From contig JAJECK010000135.1 in the NCBI GenBank assembly GCA_022822085.1, positions 1 to 32,704 on the forward strand: a DNA stretch of 32,704 bases, read 5' to 3'. The first letter of the stretch is position 1. Every line of letters starts with the position of its first letter. The position numbers and the translations under genes are program-made. The stretch is from Candidatus Poribacteria bacterium (lineage in GTDB: Bacteria > Poribacteria > WGA-4E > WGA-3G). The notes beneath the pieces were generated by a model. The model was not told where the DNA came from. It ran no database searches and saw only the letters and a program-made list of their open reading frames with translations. This document shows positions 14,290 through 23,496 of this stretch, piece after piece.

Positions 14290-17124
14290 ATGCATTCAAA
14301 ACGATTCTTAATCATTACTTTCGCTTTCTATCTTGGTTTCTGCTTCAATTGTTTAGCACAGGAACCAACAATCTTAAAACACGGGAGTTCTATCCAATCA
14401 ATAGAATTTTCACCGATAGACGCATCACTTGTAGCCAGTGCAAGTGACGACCACACAGTAAAATTATGGAATTCGCAAAATAATACATCAACAACACTCA
14501 CTGGACATATAGACAAAGTTAATGCTGTAACGTTTTCTCCAGATGGAAAATTGCTTGCAAGTGGGAGTGATGATCGTTCCATCAAAATCTGGGATGTCAA
14601 ACGAAAACAGAACAGAGTCACACTAAAACATAGACCATCTGGAGGTGCAGCATCAACCGTCATTTCATTAGCATTTTCACCTAACGGAAAGATGCTTGCA
14701 AGTTCTGGGTATAAAAGTGTGAAGTTCTGGGATATTGCCAGTTGGAAAGAAATCGCAACGTTAAAACATGATGACTGGGTGCATGCGGTCGTTTTTTCAC
14801 CGAATGGACAACTCCTTGCTGCTGTAGATGGAAAACAGATGAAGGTCTGGAATGTTAAAAAACGAAAAATTATCACCCGATTGGAAGGGGATGTTGAATG
14901 GATCGGTGCTATTGGATTCTCACCAGACAGTCAAATCTTTACAAGTGCTGGATCTGAAGGAAATATTAAACTATGGTCGGTAACTGATTGGCAGGTTATC
15001 AGAAATATTAAGGATGTTTCCTCAGTTTCGGACCTTGCGTATTCATCAGATGGCAAATACCTCGTCAGTGCTGGACATACCGTTGTTGTTTGGTCCGTTG
15101 AAAATGGCAGAAGAATCACGTCGTTCTCAGAACACACGGGATGGGTGGTGGAAGCAGCATTTTCGCCAGATGGCACTACCATCGCAAGCGGCGGGCTTGA
15201 GGATGGCACACTCTGTATCCAGAAGATTGATATTCCAAGAGAAGCACAGGTCGAACCAAACACTGTCCGATTGATATATTTTATCCCAAGTGACCGCACA
15301 CCACAACCTGACATAGATGCCAAGTTAGATAAATTAATAAAAACCGCACAGCAAATCTACGCATCACAGATGGAACACCACGGCTTCGGTAAAAAGACCT
15401 TTAAGTTTGAAAAAAATGCTGACGGTAAAGCCGTGGTACATCATATAAAGGGAAAGTTCAAAGACGAATATTATGAAAAAAAGTCTGGGAAGGTCTGGGA
15501 CGAAATAGATAAGCAATTTGACACATATTTTAATATCTATCTCACGGCTTTGGAAAGTCGCGCTGAAGTCCTTGATGGGTTTGCATGTGGTTTTGGAGGT
15601 ACTCGCGGTGATTTTGGTGGTACAGTACTCATTCCCGCTTCTGGGCAATGTTTTTATGAGACTGCTGTAACCGTGCACGAACTTGGACACGCCTTTGGAT
15701 TAGCACACGACTATCGCAACAATTTGAAGCCATGGGTAAATTTATATACAAATGAACCGATGACAACATCATTCTGTGCAGCACAGTGGTTAGATGTTCA
15801 TCCGTATTTCAATACACGCGAAACTACCTCTAACCAATTAACCACAATTCAAATGGCAACACCAAAACGGGTACCTGAATCTAACAAAGTCCATTTCCAA
15901 TTTACTATAACAGACAAAGATAGACTACATCAAGCACAGTTTCTAATACCAGAATCTCACAATTCGCCATTCTCAAAATTGCAGGACTTTAAAGGTTTAA
16001 ATAGTGATAAGGAAAAAGTTGAGTTCTTTACAACACAGTTAACACCAAAGATAAAATTCGTATGGTTGCGGGTGATAGATAAAAACGGCTATTTTACTGA
16101 AAAGAGATTCCGCATCAAGATGGAACCACTTCTACCACCACCTAACACTGTATCTATACCAGATGCTAATTTAGCTGCAGCAATTCAAAATGCAGTTGGT
16201 TTGCTGCCTGATGCTCCAATTACACAATTGGATATGCTTAACCTATTCGGACTGAATCCGTTCGGAAACTTTGATGGCAGTAACAATCTGATAACCGACC
16301 TCACTGGTATTGAACACGCAACGAATCTAACGAGTTTAAATCTCAGCATAAATAAGATTAACGACATTCGTCCTATCGCAAAAATGAAGAAGCTGCGGGT
16401 TCTAACACTTAACAATAATAGAATCTCGAACATAAAAGCGATCACGGGATTGACAAACTTACAAGAATTATCACTAAAAAATAATCCAATTGAAGACTAT
16501 TCACCCATACGTGAATTACTTGAAAAGAACCCTAATATCGTTTTGGATGTGTGGCATCTTGTTTACAAGGTGGATAAAATAACCGGACCATGGCTTTGGA
16601 TGATTGCTCCAACAGGTAAAGGAGGCGCGAATTCCATAGATGACGACTCACTCGCAGCACTTAGTAATGGGATTGTGACTGAAAGAACTATTGCAAGAAA
16701 AGGTGTCAGAGAAGGAGATCGCGTTAGTGACCATGTTTGGACGAAGGAAAAGATAAGTGGGACCAGTGATAACAACCTTAATGAACTTGTCAGAAAAATC
16801 GGTTTTACAGATAGCATCAATCCGACTGCTATAACAAACAATCTGTACGTCCAAGATCATTCCGCTTATGCACTCATCACTCTTAAATCTGCTACCGATC
16901 AACCTGGCGTCAGAATGTTTGTTGGCAGTGATGACGCAATAAAGGTGTGGCTCAACGGAAAGGTGGTCTATAAGAATGCAATCATCCGTGGTGCAGACAA
17001 TTTTCAGAATAGTTTCAAGGTAGATTTGAAAGCGGGTGATAACCTCTTGCTGGTTAAAATTAGCCAGGTCGGTGGTAAATGGAGTATGTTCGTCGGCATT
17101 GATGCGGATATAACAACGAAGTAA
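14290..17124 (+). CDS. Secreted WD40 - metzincin-like protease - LRR multidomain protein
   Basis: A 944-aa exported protein. Residues 1-23 form a signal peptide, with likely cleavage after CLA-Q. Seven WD40 repeats (about 30-315) each show FSPDG-type and (I/V/F)W(D/N/S)-type motifs, enough for one complete propeller. A metalloprotease-like region follows with HELGHAFGLAHD: His463, Glu464, His467 and His473 form the zinc-binding HExxHxxGxxH pattern of metzincins. After a beta-rich linker come the cap IPDANLAAAIQNA (about 620) and LRR repeats (about 665-740, LTSLNLSINKI, LRVLTLNNNRI). The last 185 residues include VGSDDAIKVWLNGKVV, resembling a jelly-roll binding domain. A role in extracellular adhesion or proteolysis is inference. 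Only weak AAGG precedes the ATG. Confidence 0.88.
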   Translation: MHSKRFLIITFAFYLGFCFNCLAQEPTILKHGSSIQSIEFSPIDASLVASASDDHTVKLWNSQNNTSTTLTGHIDKVNAVTFSPDGKLLASGSDDRSIKIWDVKRKQNRVTLKHRPSGGAASTVISLAFSPNGKMLASSGYKSVKFWDIASWKEIATLKHDDWVHAVVFSPNGQLLAAVDGKQMKVWNVKKRKIITRLEGDVEWIGAIGFSPDSQIFTSAGSEGNIKLWSVTDWQVIRNIKDVSSVSDLAYSSDGKYLVSAGHTVVVWSVENGRRITSFSEHTGWVVEAAFSPDGTTIASGGLEDGTLCIQKIDIPREAQVEPNTVRLIYFIPSDRTPQPDIDAKLDKLIKTAQQIYASQMEHHGFGKKTFKFEKNADGKAVVHHIKGKFKDEYYEKKSGKVWDEIDKQFDTYFNIYLTALESRAEVLDGFACGFGGTRGDFGGTVLIPASGQCFYETAVTVHELGHAFGLAHDYRNNLKPWVNLYTNEPMTTSFCAAQWLDVHPYFNTRETTSNQLTTIQMATPKRVPESNKVHFQFTITDKDRLHQAQFLIPESHNSPFSKLQDFKGLNSDKEKVEFFTTQLTPKIKFVWLRVIDKNGYFTEKRFRIKMEPLLPPPNTVSIPDANLAAAIQNAVGLLPDAPITQLDMLNLFGLNPFGNFDGSNNLITDLTGIEHATNLTSLNLSINKINDIRPIAKMKKLRVLTLNNNRISNIKAITGLTNLQELSLKNNPIEDYSPIRELLEKNPNIVLDVWHLVYKVDKITGPWLWMIAPTGKGGANSIDDDSLAALSNGIVTERTIARKGVREGDRVSDHVWTKEKISGTSDNNLNELVRKIGFTDSINPTAITNNLYVQDHSAYALITLKSATDQPGVRMFVGSDDAIKVWLNGKVVYKNAIIRGADNFQNSFKVDLKAGDNLLLVKISQVGGKWSMFVGIDADITTK

Positions 17125-17135
17125 CGGAGAAATAA

Positions 17136-17264
17136 ATGTCCAAAATGGTTGCAGCGTTCATCAATGAAAACACTGATACTGTTGAGTTTGTGGGGGCATC
17201 CAGCATTGAACGTTTCGCATACGAGGAGAGCATTCCACGGGTTACTGCTTCGTTTAAGGAATGA
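17136..17264 (+). pseudogene. Orphan C-terminal fragment of a PEP-hydrolase-family gene
   Basis: A 42-codon frame whose last 36 codons match the end of the protein at 13283-14104 (shared segments VGASSIERFA, EESIPRV and SFKE, and a stop at the same place). At the DNA level the two stretches differ at roughly a fifth of positions, mostly third codon positions, so this copy evolved under coding constraint before it was cut down. It starts with an ATG after a purine-rich GGAGAAATAA but lacks nearly all of the barrel. It is probably the remnant of a paralogue. Confidence 0.8.
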
Positions 17265-17420
17265 AAAAGTAATACATCCTGGGAGAGTGAAAGAACTTCC
17301 ATCATCAACGAAAACGGGCACTTAACAGGTTGTTTATATGAGTGGGCATTCGGCGCGGATTATGACCAGCTGCCTTTTGAGATAACTGATGACAAGGAGC
17401 ACAAAGTTATATGCAGATAA
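17265..17420 (+). pseudogene. Possible gene remnant before the methyltransferase
   Basis: Directly after the previous fragment's TGA and in the same frame, 51 codons run open to a TAA at 17418-17420 without any ATG. The translation has a protein-like composition (for example TGCLYEWAFGADYDQLPF and EITDDKEHK) and runs ten bases into the methyltransferase start. I do not recognise it. It could be the truncated tail of a lost gene or a chance open frame. Confidence 0.3.
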
Positions 17421-20098
17421 GATCAATAAACGTAGAACAAATATATGCCAGGGTCATTGGGTGTATCGTAGACCTGCTGATGAATCCTGATAACACAGCA
17501 CTTAGAGAGCGGTTTGACATATTCTATGCAGAGTTGAGAGGCTCAATAAACGATACAATAACTCAGAGCAACACCATCAATATGATGGTACAGTATATCT
17601 TGTCCCGGCCTGTTTTTGAGGTGCTCTTTGAGAATTATGACTTCGCTTCCGGTGGTCCTATTGTAAGAGAACTGGATAATCTACTGAACGATTTCCGAGA
17701 ATTCGGACTTGAGAACGAAACGCGTGGTTTAGAGGATTTCTACGAAAATGTCCGCAATTGTGCTCGCGGGATTAACACTGTTGTAGATAGACATCACTTA
17801 ATGTTAGAACTCTATGAAAGGTTTTTCAAAAAATTAATATCTATTGACACTGACCGAATAGGTATACTTTTCACCCCTGTAGAGATCGTAGATTTTATCT
17901 TACATAGTGTCAATGAGATATTGCAGGATGAGTTTGGAAAATTTCTTACAGATGAGGGTATCCATGTCCTTGATCCATTTGCAGGAAGTGGCACTTTTCT
18001 TTCCCGCCTCATTCAATCTGGGCTTATCCAATCTGACGATTTAGAACGGAAATATCGTGAGGAATTACATGCCAATGAAATTGTCCCAATTGCTTACTCC
18101 CTTGCATCTGCTAATATTAAAGACGCATTCCACGGACAACGCGGAGAAATTCGCAGCTACGAACCGTTCAACGGCATTGTCCTAACCGATACACTCAATC
18201 TCAATGTAGAATCACGCTCTTTACTTTTCCCTAGTGAAAGTCTGTTCAATAATGACCAACTTGCTGAAAACCAAGAAATATCTCCGATTCAAGTTATCGT
18301 CGGCAACCCTCCTTGGCCAGTAGGATACAGAATGGGAACAGATGACAACAGAAGCGTGGAGTACCCCAGACTTGCAGAGCGGATTACAGAAACCTATGCT
18401 GTTTGCTTTACAGCAACGCTAAGGAGGAGTCTCTATGACACATACAAGATGGCGATTCGTTGGGCATCCGACAGTATACGAGGACAGGGAATTGTTGCTT
18501 TCGCCACCATAGGGTCATGGATTGATAGTAGTGTTGATTCGGGAATGCGTACCTGTTTAGCAGAGGAGTTTAGTTCAATCTATATCCTTAATCTACATGG
18601 TAATACAAGTCGCATTGGTAACCAAAGACGTTGCGAAGGTGGTAACGTGTTTGGTGCCAATTTAAAGGCACCAGTCGCAATTACAATCATGGTGAAAAAT
18701 CCAAACGCTGCGTTTAACGATTGTAAAATTCACTACCGTAGCATTGGGTACTATCTCACCCGTGAACAAAAGCTAAGGGCTCTGCAACAAGCCAGATCTA
18801 TAAGAGGTTTCAGTGATTGGCGAATAATTTCACCTGAAAATCATCACAATTGGATTAACCAAGACAGCGATGTATTTGCTCAGTTCTATCCACTCTCATT
18901 ACAAGACTCTCGAGCATACGGAACAAATGAGGGGATATTTAATCTATATTCACCAGGGATGATTACAGGTAGAGACGCATGTATTTATAACTTTTCACGT
19001 GATGTCTGTGCACAAAACGCACAGAGAATGATACAAGACTATCTTACAGTTCTTTCCGAACTTGAGGCACATCCTGATCTCATACGAAATGTAGAAACGC
19101 GTCGGAACGCATTATATTTTAGATGGGATCAGGAAATTGAGAATAACCTAAGGCAAAGGGAAACAACAGAATATGACGAAAGTAACATTCGAAAAATTGC
19201 TTACCGACCCTTTGTAAAAATAAATGGTTACGTGGATAACATCTTTATACGTAGAAGGCGTCAAATGGCTCAGATATTTCCATCTCCATCCAGCCACAAT
19301 CGTGTGATTTGCATTCCCCGAGTCGTATCCAGGATCCCTTTTTCCGCACTCATGACTGATACTATGCCAGACCTCCGTTTCCATGCAAACTGTGAGTGTT
19401 TTCCCCGTTACCAATATTCGGAGTTATCGGACAGACCAGGCACTACGGACACGTTTCAAAGATCCGATGAAGCACTGTATCGTATAGACAATATTTCAGA
19501 TGCGGCACAGTATGAATTTTGTAGGCACTACGGAACAAGAAAGATTACGAAAGACGATATATTCTATTACGTTTACGGCATTTTACACGCTTCCAGTTAT
19601 CGTGATCAATTTGAAACCGATTTAAGAATGTTTCTGCCACGCATTCCATTTGCACCAGACTTCATTGCATTCGCTGATGCTGGCATGAGACTTGCAGATT
19701 TACATCTCAATTATGAAACATGCCAACAAAACCATTTGAACACCGTTTTCGAACGCGGGATAGAAACACAACCAGAACATTTCCGGCTCGGACCAAGGGG
19801 AATGCGATTCGCTATTTCTGACAGAACGACACTCATCATCAACGAGAATATCCGTTTATCTGGTATTCCAGAAGATGCACATCGGTATTTTGTCAACCAT
19901 AGGACACCACTGGAATGGTTTATTTACTGTTACAAAGTAACACGGGATAGGGTTAGGGATAGTGGCATCGTTAACGATCCCCACAATTGGTTCTCGGATC
20001 CACGTGATCTTATTACGGCAATTAAGCGTATTGTTTATGTGAGTGTGGAATCTGCGCGGATTATTGATAACCTGCCGGATGAGATAACCGATGAATAA
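17411..20098 (+). CDS. N6-adenine DNA methyltransferase, type ISP-like, without nuclease/helicase part
   Basis: An 895-aa gamma-type N6-adenine methyltransferase. GILFTPVEIVDFIL leads into SAM motif I, DPFAGSGTF (188-196), and catalytic motif IV NPPW (299-302) is intact. The C-terminus (LEWFIYCYKV, SGIVNDPHNW, VSVESARIIDNLP) resembles the end of single-chain type ISP restriction enzymes such as LlaGI. Those enzymes are about 1,500 aa with an N-terminal Mrr-like nuclease and SF2 helicase that are absent here. It starts within what would be the coupler. AAGGAG at 17394-17399 supports the ATG. It may be an orphan modification enzyme or a recognition subunit. No partner helicase adjoins it. Confidence 0.82.
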   Translation: MQIRSINVEQIYARVIGCIVDLLMNPDNTALRERFDIFYAELRGSINDTITQSNTINMMVQYILSRPVFEVLFENYDFASGGPIVRELDNLLNDFREFGLENETRGLEDFYENVRNCARGINTVVDRHHLMLELYERFFKKLISIDTDRIGILFTPVEIVDFILHSVNEILQDEFGKFLTDEGIHVLDPFAGSGTFLSRLIQSGLIQSDDLERKYREELHANEIVPIAYSLASANIKDAFHGQRGEIRSYEPFNGIVLTDTLNLNVESRSLLFPSESLFNNDQLAENQEISPIQVIVGNPPWPVGYRMGTDDNRSVEYPRLAERITETYAVCFTATLRRSLYDTYKMAIRWASDSIRGQGIVAFATIGSWIDSSVDSGMRTCLAEEFSSIYILNLHGNTSRIGNQRRCEGGNVFGANLKAPVAITIMVKNPNAAFNDCKIHYRSIGYYLTREQKLRALQQARSIRGFSDWRIISPENHHNWINQDSDVFAQFYPLSLQDSRAYGTNEGIFNLYSPGMITGRDACIYNFSRDVCAQNAQRMIQDYLTVLSELEAHPDLIRNVETRRNALYFRWDQEIENNLRQRETTEYDESNIRKIAYRPFVKINGYVDNIFIRRRRQMAQIFPSPSSHNRVICIPRVVSRIPFSALMTDTMPDLRFHANCECFPRYQYSELSDRPGTTDTFQRSDEALYRIDNISDAAQYEFCRHYGTRKITKDDIFYYVYGILHASSYRDQFETDLRMFLPRIPFAPDFIAFADAGMRLADLHLNYETCQQNHLNTVFERGIETQPEHFRLGPRGMRFAISDRTTLIINENIRLSGIPEDAHRYFVNHRTPLEWFIYCYKVTRDRVRDSGIVNDPHNWFSDPRDLITAIKRIVYVSVESARIIDNLPDEITDE

Positions 20099-20117
20099 TC
20101 TGAAAACCCGATTTCAT

Positions 20118-20305
20118 ACCGTTCGTAGTCGCGCAATTCATTGCGTCTCGGACATTCCAGTGGAAAGGAAAAACCAGTATTAGAATTGGTATTATCAAAG
20201 CATTCTAAAAATTCAGACTCCAATTGGTATTATCAAAGCATTCTAAAAATTCAGACTCCCAATCCTGCAAATCCTATAATCCTGTCCATCCTGGTTCAGA
20301 CAAGT
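20118..20305. repeat. Patchwork of short repeats in the 306-bp gap after the methyltransferase
   Basis: Three elements are visible. CGCAAT-TC-ATTGCG is a palindrome at 20132-20145. A 38-bp unit beginning AATTGGTATTATC is repeated exactly twice in tandem (20184-20221 and 20222-20259). Then comes a stretch with recurrent ATCCTG/ATCCTA words (20260-20305) of the kind dispersed in many uncultured bacterial genomes. No gene is seen between 20099 and 20404. Confidence 0.7.
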
Positions 20306-20342
20306 GAAAATAACTATACACCCTTCCTTCAAACGAAAACAA

Positions 20343-20371
20343 TTGATAATCAACACAAGTTATGATATACT
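20343..20371 (+). promoter_or_regulatory. Promoter for the DUF433/DUF5615 pair
   Basis: TTGATA (20343-20348), 17-bp spacer, TATACT (20366-20371), 34 bp before the DUF433 ATG. AGGTGG at 20393-20398 is the ribosome binding site. Confidence 0.6.
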
Positions 20372-20404
20372 CTTTCCAACTGTTTTCACAAGAGGTGGAA
20401 TAAG

Positions 20405-20698
20405 ATGAACAACTATAAAGATATTATCACAATTGAACCGGGCAAACGCAGCGGACAGCCATGTATACGAGGAATGCGGATCACCGTATATGATGTTTTT
20501 GAATATCTTGCATCGGGTATGACCGTGGCCGAAGTCCTTCATGATTTTCCCGAATTAACCGAGACAGACATTCGTGCTTGTTTTGCTTATGCTGCGGATA
20601 AGGAAAAATCACAGATTACCGTCTACACAGATGAAACTTCTATTCGATCAGAACTTGTCCGACCAACTGGTGGATCTGCTGGCGGATCTGTTTCCTAA
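20405..20698 (+). CDS. DUF433-family antitoxin
   Basis: A 97-aa protein with the DUF433 pattern: ITIEPGKRSGQPCIRGMRITVYDV, then YLASGMTVAEVLHDFPELTETDIRACFAYAADKE. The fold is a small winged-helix-like DNA-binding domain found as the antitoxin partner of PIN-like toxins. Most relatives are about 75-80 aa; here about 20 extra residues (ending GGSAGGSVS) are encoded in the region that also codes for the start of the next gene, so the tail is probably not functional. It is the first gene of a two-gene operon with its own promoter. Confidence 0.88.
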   Translation: MNNYKDIITIEPGKRSGQPCIRGMRITVYDVFEYLASGMTVAEVLHDFPELTETDIRACFAYAADKEKSQITVYTDETSIRSELVRPTGGSAGGSVS

Positions 20699-20963
20699 TT
20701 CTTCACATGCCAAAACTATAGGGCTAGATACAGCAATTGATACCGAGTTATGGGATTACGCTCGCGATAACGAAAATATCATCATATCAAAGGATACAGA
20801 CTTTAGGAATCGGAGCGTTATTCACGGTTTTCCCCCAAAGGTAATTTGGATCGGAATAGGAAATTGCGCAACGAGTGTTGTTGAAAATCATTTGAGAAGA
20901 TACATCGCTGATATAAAAGAATTTTCAAAAGATGCAAATGCAGGTTTATTTATCCTGCGATAA
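20631..20963 (+). CDS. DUF5615-family PIN-like toxin
   Basis: A 110-aa Mut7-C/PIN-like protein, a presumed ribonuclease toxin. Acidic residues typical of the fold are visible in LLFDQNLS at the N-terminus and in ISKDTDFRNR. The start is set at the ATG at 20631 because homologues begin with the strand-forming KLLFDxNLS; the longer upstream frame only reads through the DUF433 gene. The 68-bp overlap with DUF433 in another frame is long and implies tight translational coupling. Confidence 0.87.
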   Translation: MKLLFDQNLSDQLVDLLADLFPNSSHAKTIGLDTAIDTELWDYARDNENIIISKDTDFRNRSVIHGFPPKVIWIGIGNCATSVVENHLRRYIADIKEFSKDANAGLFILR

Positions 20964-21057
20964 CACACTAAAACTTCAACAGCACTGACATTCAGTATTC
21001 AGTCCTGATTCTGAAAAGAAATTAGGATTATTGTAAATCCATGAAAGCGGAGAATCT

Positions 21058-23454
21058 ATGTCAACAAAGGTCAACGAATTCCAAATTCTAAATGCAGATG
21101 ATGACGAATTGATGCGGATAAGTCGAAAAGGGACACTGTCTCTCAATTTAGATGAGATGCATGCAATTCAGAAACATTTTGCATCACTCAAACGTAATCC
21201 CACCGATGTTGAACTTGAAACCATCGCCCAAACATGGTCTGAACATTGTGTTCATAAGACATTCAAAAGTCTTATCCTCTATTCAGAAGAAGGCAAAGAA
21301 ACAGAAGAAATTGACGGTTTGTTTCCAACCTACATTCAACGCGCAACTGAAGTGATAAACAAACCGTGGTGTGTTTCTGTCTTTTCAGATAACGCTGGCA
21401 TCATCGAATTTGATGAAAACTATAATCTTGTGTTCAAGGTAGAAACACACAATCACCCATCTGCAATTGAACCTTACGGTGGTGCTGGCACTGGCATCGG
21501 CGGCGTTATCAGAGATTCTCTCGGAACAGGGCTGGGGGCAAAACCAATCTTAAATACGGATGTATTCTGTTTCGGTCTCCCCGACACACCTTACGATAAA
21601 CTGCCGAAAGGAACGCTACATCCCAAACGGGTGTTTAAAGGCGTTGTTGCGGGTGTTCGTGATTACGGCAACCGTATGGGTATTCCCACAGCAAACGGTG
21701 CCATCCTATTTGATGCACGATATACAGCAAACCCACTCGTCTTTTGTGGGAATGTCGGATTGATACCCAGAAATAGATGTGATAAATCCGTTGAACCTGG
21801 AGACCTAATCGTCGCTATAGGTGGACGCACAGGACGCGATGGAATACACGGTGCTACCTTCTCTTCCGCAGAATTAGACGATACATCTGAAAACCTTGGT
21901 AGTGTCGTTCAGATTGGCAATCCGATTATGGAAAAGAAGATTGTTGATGCCTTACTAAAAGCACGAGATCATAACCTGTTCAGATCCATCACAGATTGTG
22001 GTGCTGGCGGGTTCTCATCAGCTGTCGGAGAAATGGGAGAGGATACTGGTGCTGAAGTGCATTTGGAACGTGTGCCTTTAAAATATGAAGGTTTGGCTCC
22101 ATGGGAAATATGGCTATCAGAAGCGCAAGAAAGAATGGTCATCGCTGTTCCACCTGAAAATTTGGATAAACTCATGGAAATCTGTGATGCAGAGATGGTT
22201 GAGGCAACAGTCCTCGGCAGCTTTACAGATTCGCACAGACTTCAGGTGTTTTATGATGGCGAAATCGTTGCAGATTTAGATATGAAATTTCTTCATAAAG
22301 GTTTGCCACAGCATATTAAAAAAGCAACTTGGCAACCCCCACAGCATAAAGACATGCAATCACGGGATAAAATAACCGAGGACTATACCGATGACCTATG
22401 TCAACTCCTTTCAAGTCCAAATATCGCAAGTAAAGAATCTGTCATAAGGCAATACGACCACGAGGTGCAGGGTGGAGTTGTTGTAAAACCGCTGGTTGGC
22501 GTTAATAATGATGGTCCAAGTGACGCCTGCATTGCAACCCCAATTATTGGCAGTGAGAAAGCAGTCATCGTTGCAAACGGCATTAACCCCAAATATAGTG
22601 ATGTTGATGCTTATATTAGTGCTGCATCCGCAATTGATGAAGCACTACGTAATGTCATCGCTGTCGGTGGAACATTGGAAAAAACTGCACTACTTGATAA
22701 TTTCTGTTGGGGTAATCCTGATAAACCCGACCGCCTCGGTGCATTAGTTCGCTCAGCTAAGGCATGTTACGACATAGCAACCGCTTACGGTACACCTTAT
22801 ATTTCTGGTAAGGATAGCCTGTACAATGAATATCGTGACACAACAACAGGTGAACAACGCGCAATTCCTTCCACGCTACTCATTTCAGCAATTTGTGTAA
22901 TGCCAGACATTTCCAAAGCAATAACTATGGATGTCAAATCACGCGATAATCTTATATATGTCGTTGGCAATACTTATGCTGAATTGGGCGGTTCCCACTA
23001 CTTTGATATACACGGATATATTGGAAACATCGCACCCATTGTCCGAACAAGTGATGGTAAATTGACAATGGAAACACTGAGTTCAGCAATCAATCACGGT
23101 TTAGTCCGTTCTTGTCATGATTGTTCCGAAGGCGGAATAGCTGTTGCAGCTGCTGAAATGGCGTTTGCAGGCGGATTCGGAATGACCTTAAACCTCAGTA
23201 ATGTGCCTACTGGAGAGGATATAACCGGTGATGATTTTCTGCTCTTTTCAGAGTCAAATAGCCGCTTTCTCGTTGAAATTGAACCGAAAAACCAAACAAC
23301 TTATGAAGAACACATGGAGGGCATTCCAATCGGATGCATCGGTAAGGTAACAGATTCACCAGAGTTCATCGTCTACGGATTGACACAAAATTGTGTTGTC
23401 AATTCATCCATAGAGACCCTAAAAACTGCATGGCAGACTCCATTGCATTCGTAA
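21058..23454 (+). CDS. purL: Phosphoribosylformylglycinamidine synthase subunit PurL
   Basis: A 798-aa ATP-dependent synthase that makes FGAM from FGAR in step four of purine synthesis, using ammonia from PurQ. Characteristic segments are TWSEHCVHKTF near residue 60, then VETHNHPSAIEPYGGAGTG, the repeated GDLIVAIGGRTGRDGIHGA and CGAGGFSSAVGEMGEDTGAE, and a second half-repeat with SGKDSLYNEY and HDCSEGGIAVA. It is the small-type PurL without a glutaminase domain. GCGGAG precedes the ATG. purQ follows 42 bp later. No purS is seen in the window. Confidence 0.97.
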   Translation: MSTKVNEFQILNADDDELMRISRKGTLSLNLDEMHAIQKHFASLKRNPTDVELETIAQTWSEHCVHKTFKSLILYSEEGKETEEIDGLFPTYIQRATEVINKPWCVSVFSDNAGIIEFDENYNLVFKVETHNHPSAIEPYGGAGTGIGGVIRDSLGTGLGAKPILNTDVFCFGLPDTPYDKLPKGTLHPKRVFKGVVAGVRDYGNRMGIPTANGAILFDARYTANPLVFCGNVGLIPRNRCDKSVEPGDLIVAIGGRTGRDGIHGATFSSAELDDTSENLGSVVQIGNPIMEKKIVDALLKARDHNLFRSITDCGAGGFSSAVGEMGEDTGAEVHLERVPLKYEGLAPWEIWLSEAQERMVIAVPPENLDKLMEICDAEMVEATVLGSFTDSHRLQVFYDGEIVADLDMKFLHKGLPQHIKKATWQPPQHKDMQSRDKITEDYTDDLCQLLSSPNIASKESVIRQYDHEVQGGVVVKPLVGVNNDGPSDACIATPIIGSEKAVIVANGINPKYSDVDAYISAASAIDEALRNVIAVGGTLEKTALLDNFCWGNPDKPDRLGALVRSAKACYDIATAYGTPYISGKDSLYNEYRDTTTGEQRAIPSTLLISAICVMPDISKAITMDVKSRDNLIYVVGNTYAELGGSHYFDIHGYIGNIAPIVRTSDGKLTMETLSSAINHGLVRSCHDCSEGGIAVAAAEMAFAGGFGMTLNLSNVPTGEDITGDDFLLFSESNSRFLVEIEPKNQTTYEEHMEGIPIGCIGKVTDSPEFIVYGLTQNCVVNSSIETLKTAWQTPLHS

Positions 23455-23463
23455 CTTATCGCC

Positions 23464-23475
23464 AACACATGTGTT
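23464..23475. promoter_or_regulatory. 12-bp perfect palindrome between purL and purQ
   Basis: AACACATGTGTT lies in the 42-bp purL-purQ gap, about 20 bp before the purQ start. It may be a protein-binding site or chance. Confidence 0.2.
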
Positions 23476-23496
23476 TAATTTATATACGGAGAAGTT

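Noticed and set aside
14328-14876. Minus-strand 182-codon open frame
   Set aside because: It mirrors the WD40 repeats of the real plus-strand gene; repeated Phe-Pro-x-Gly-Glu words are the antisense of FSPDG codons.
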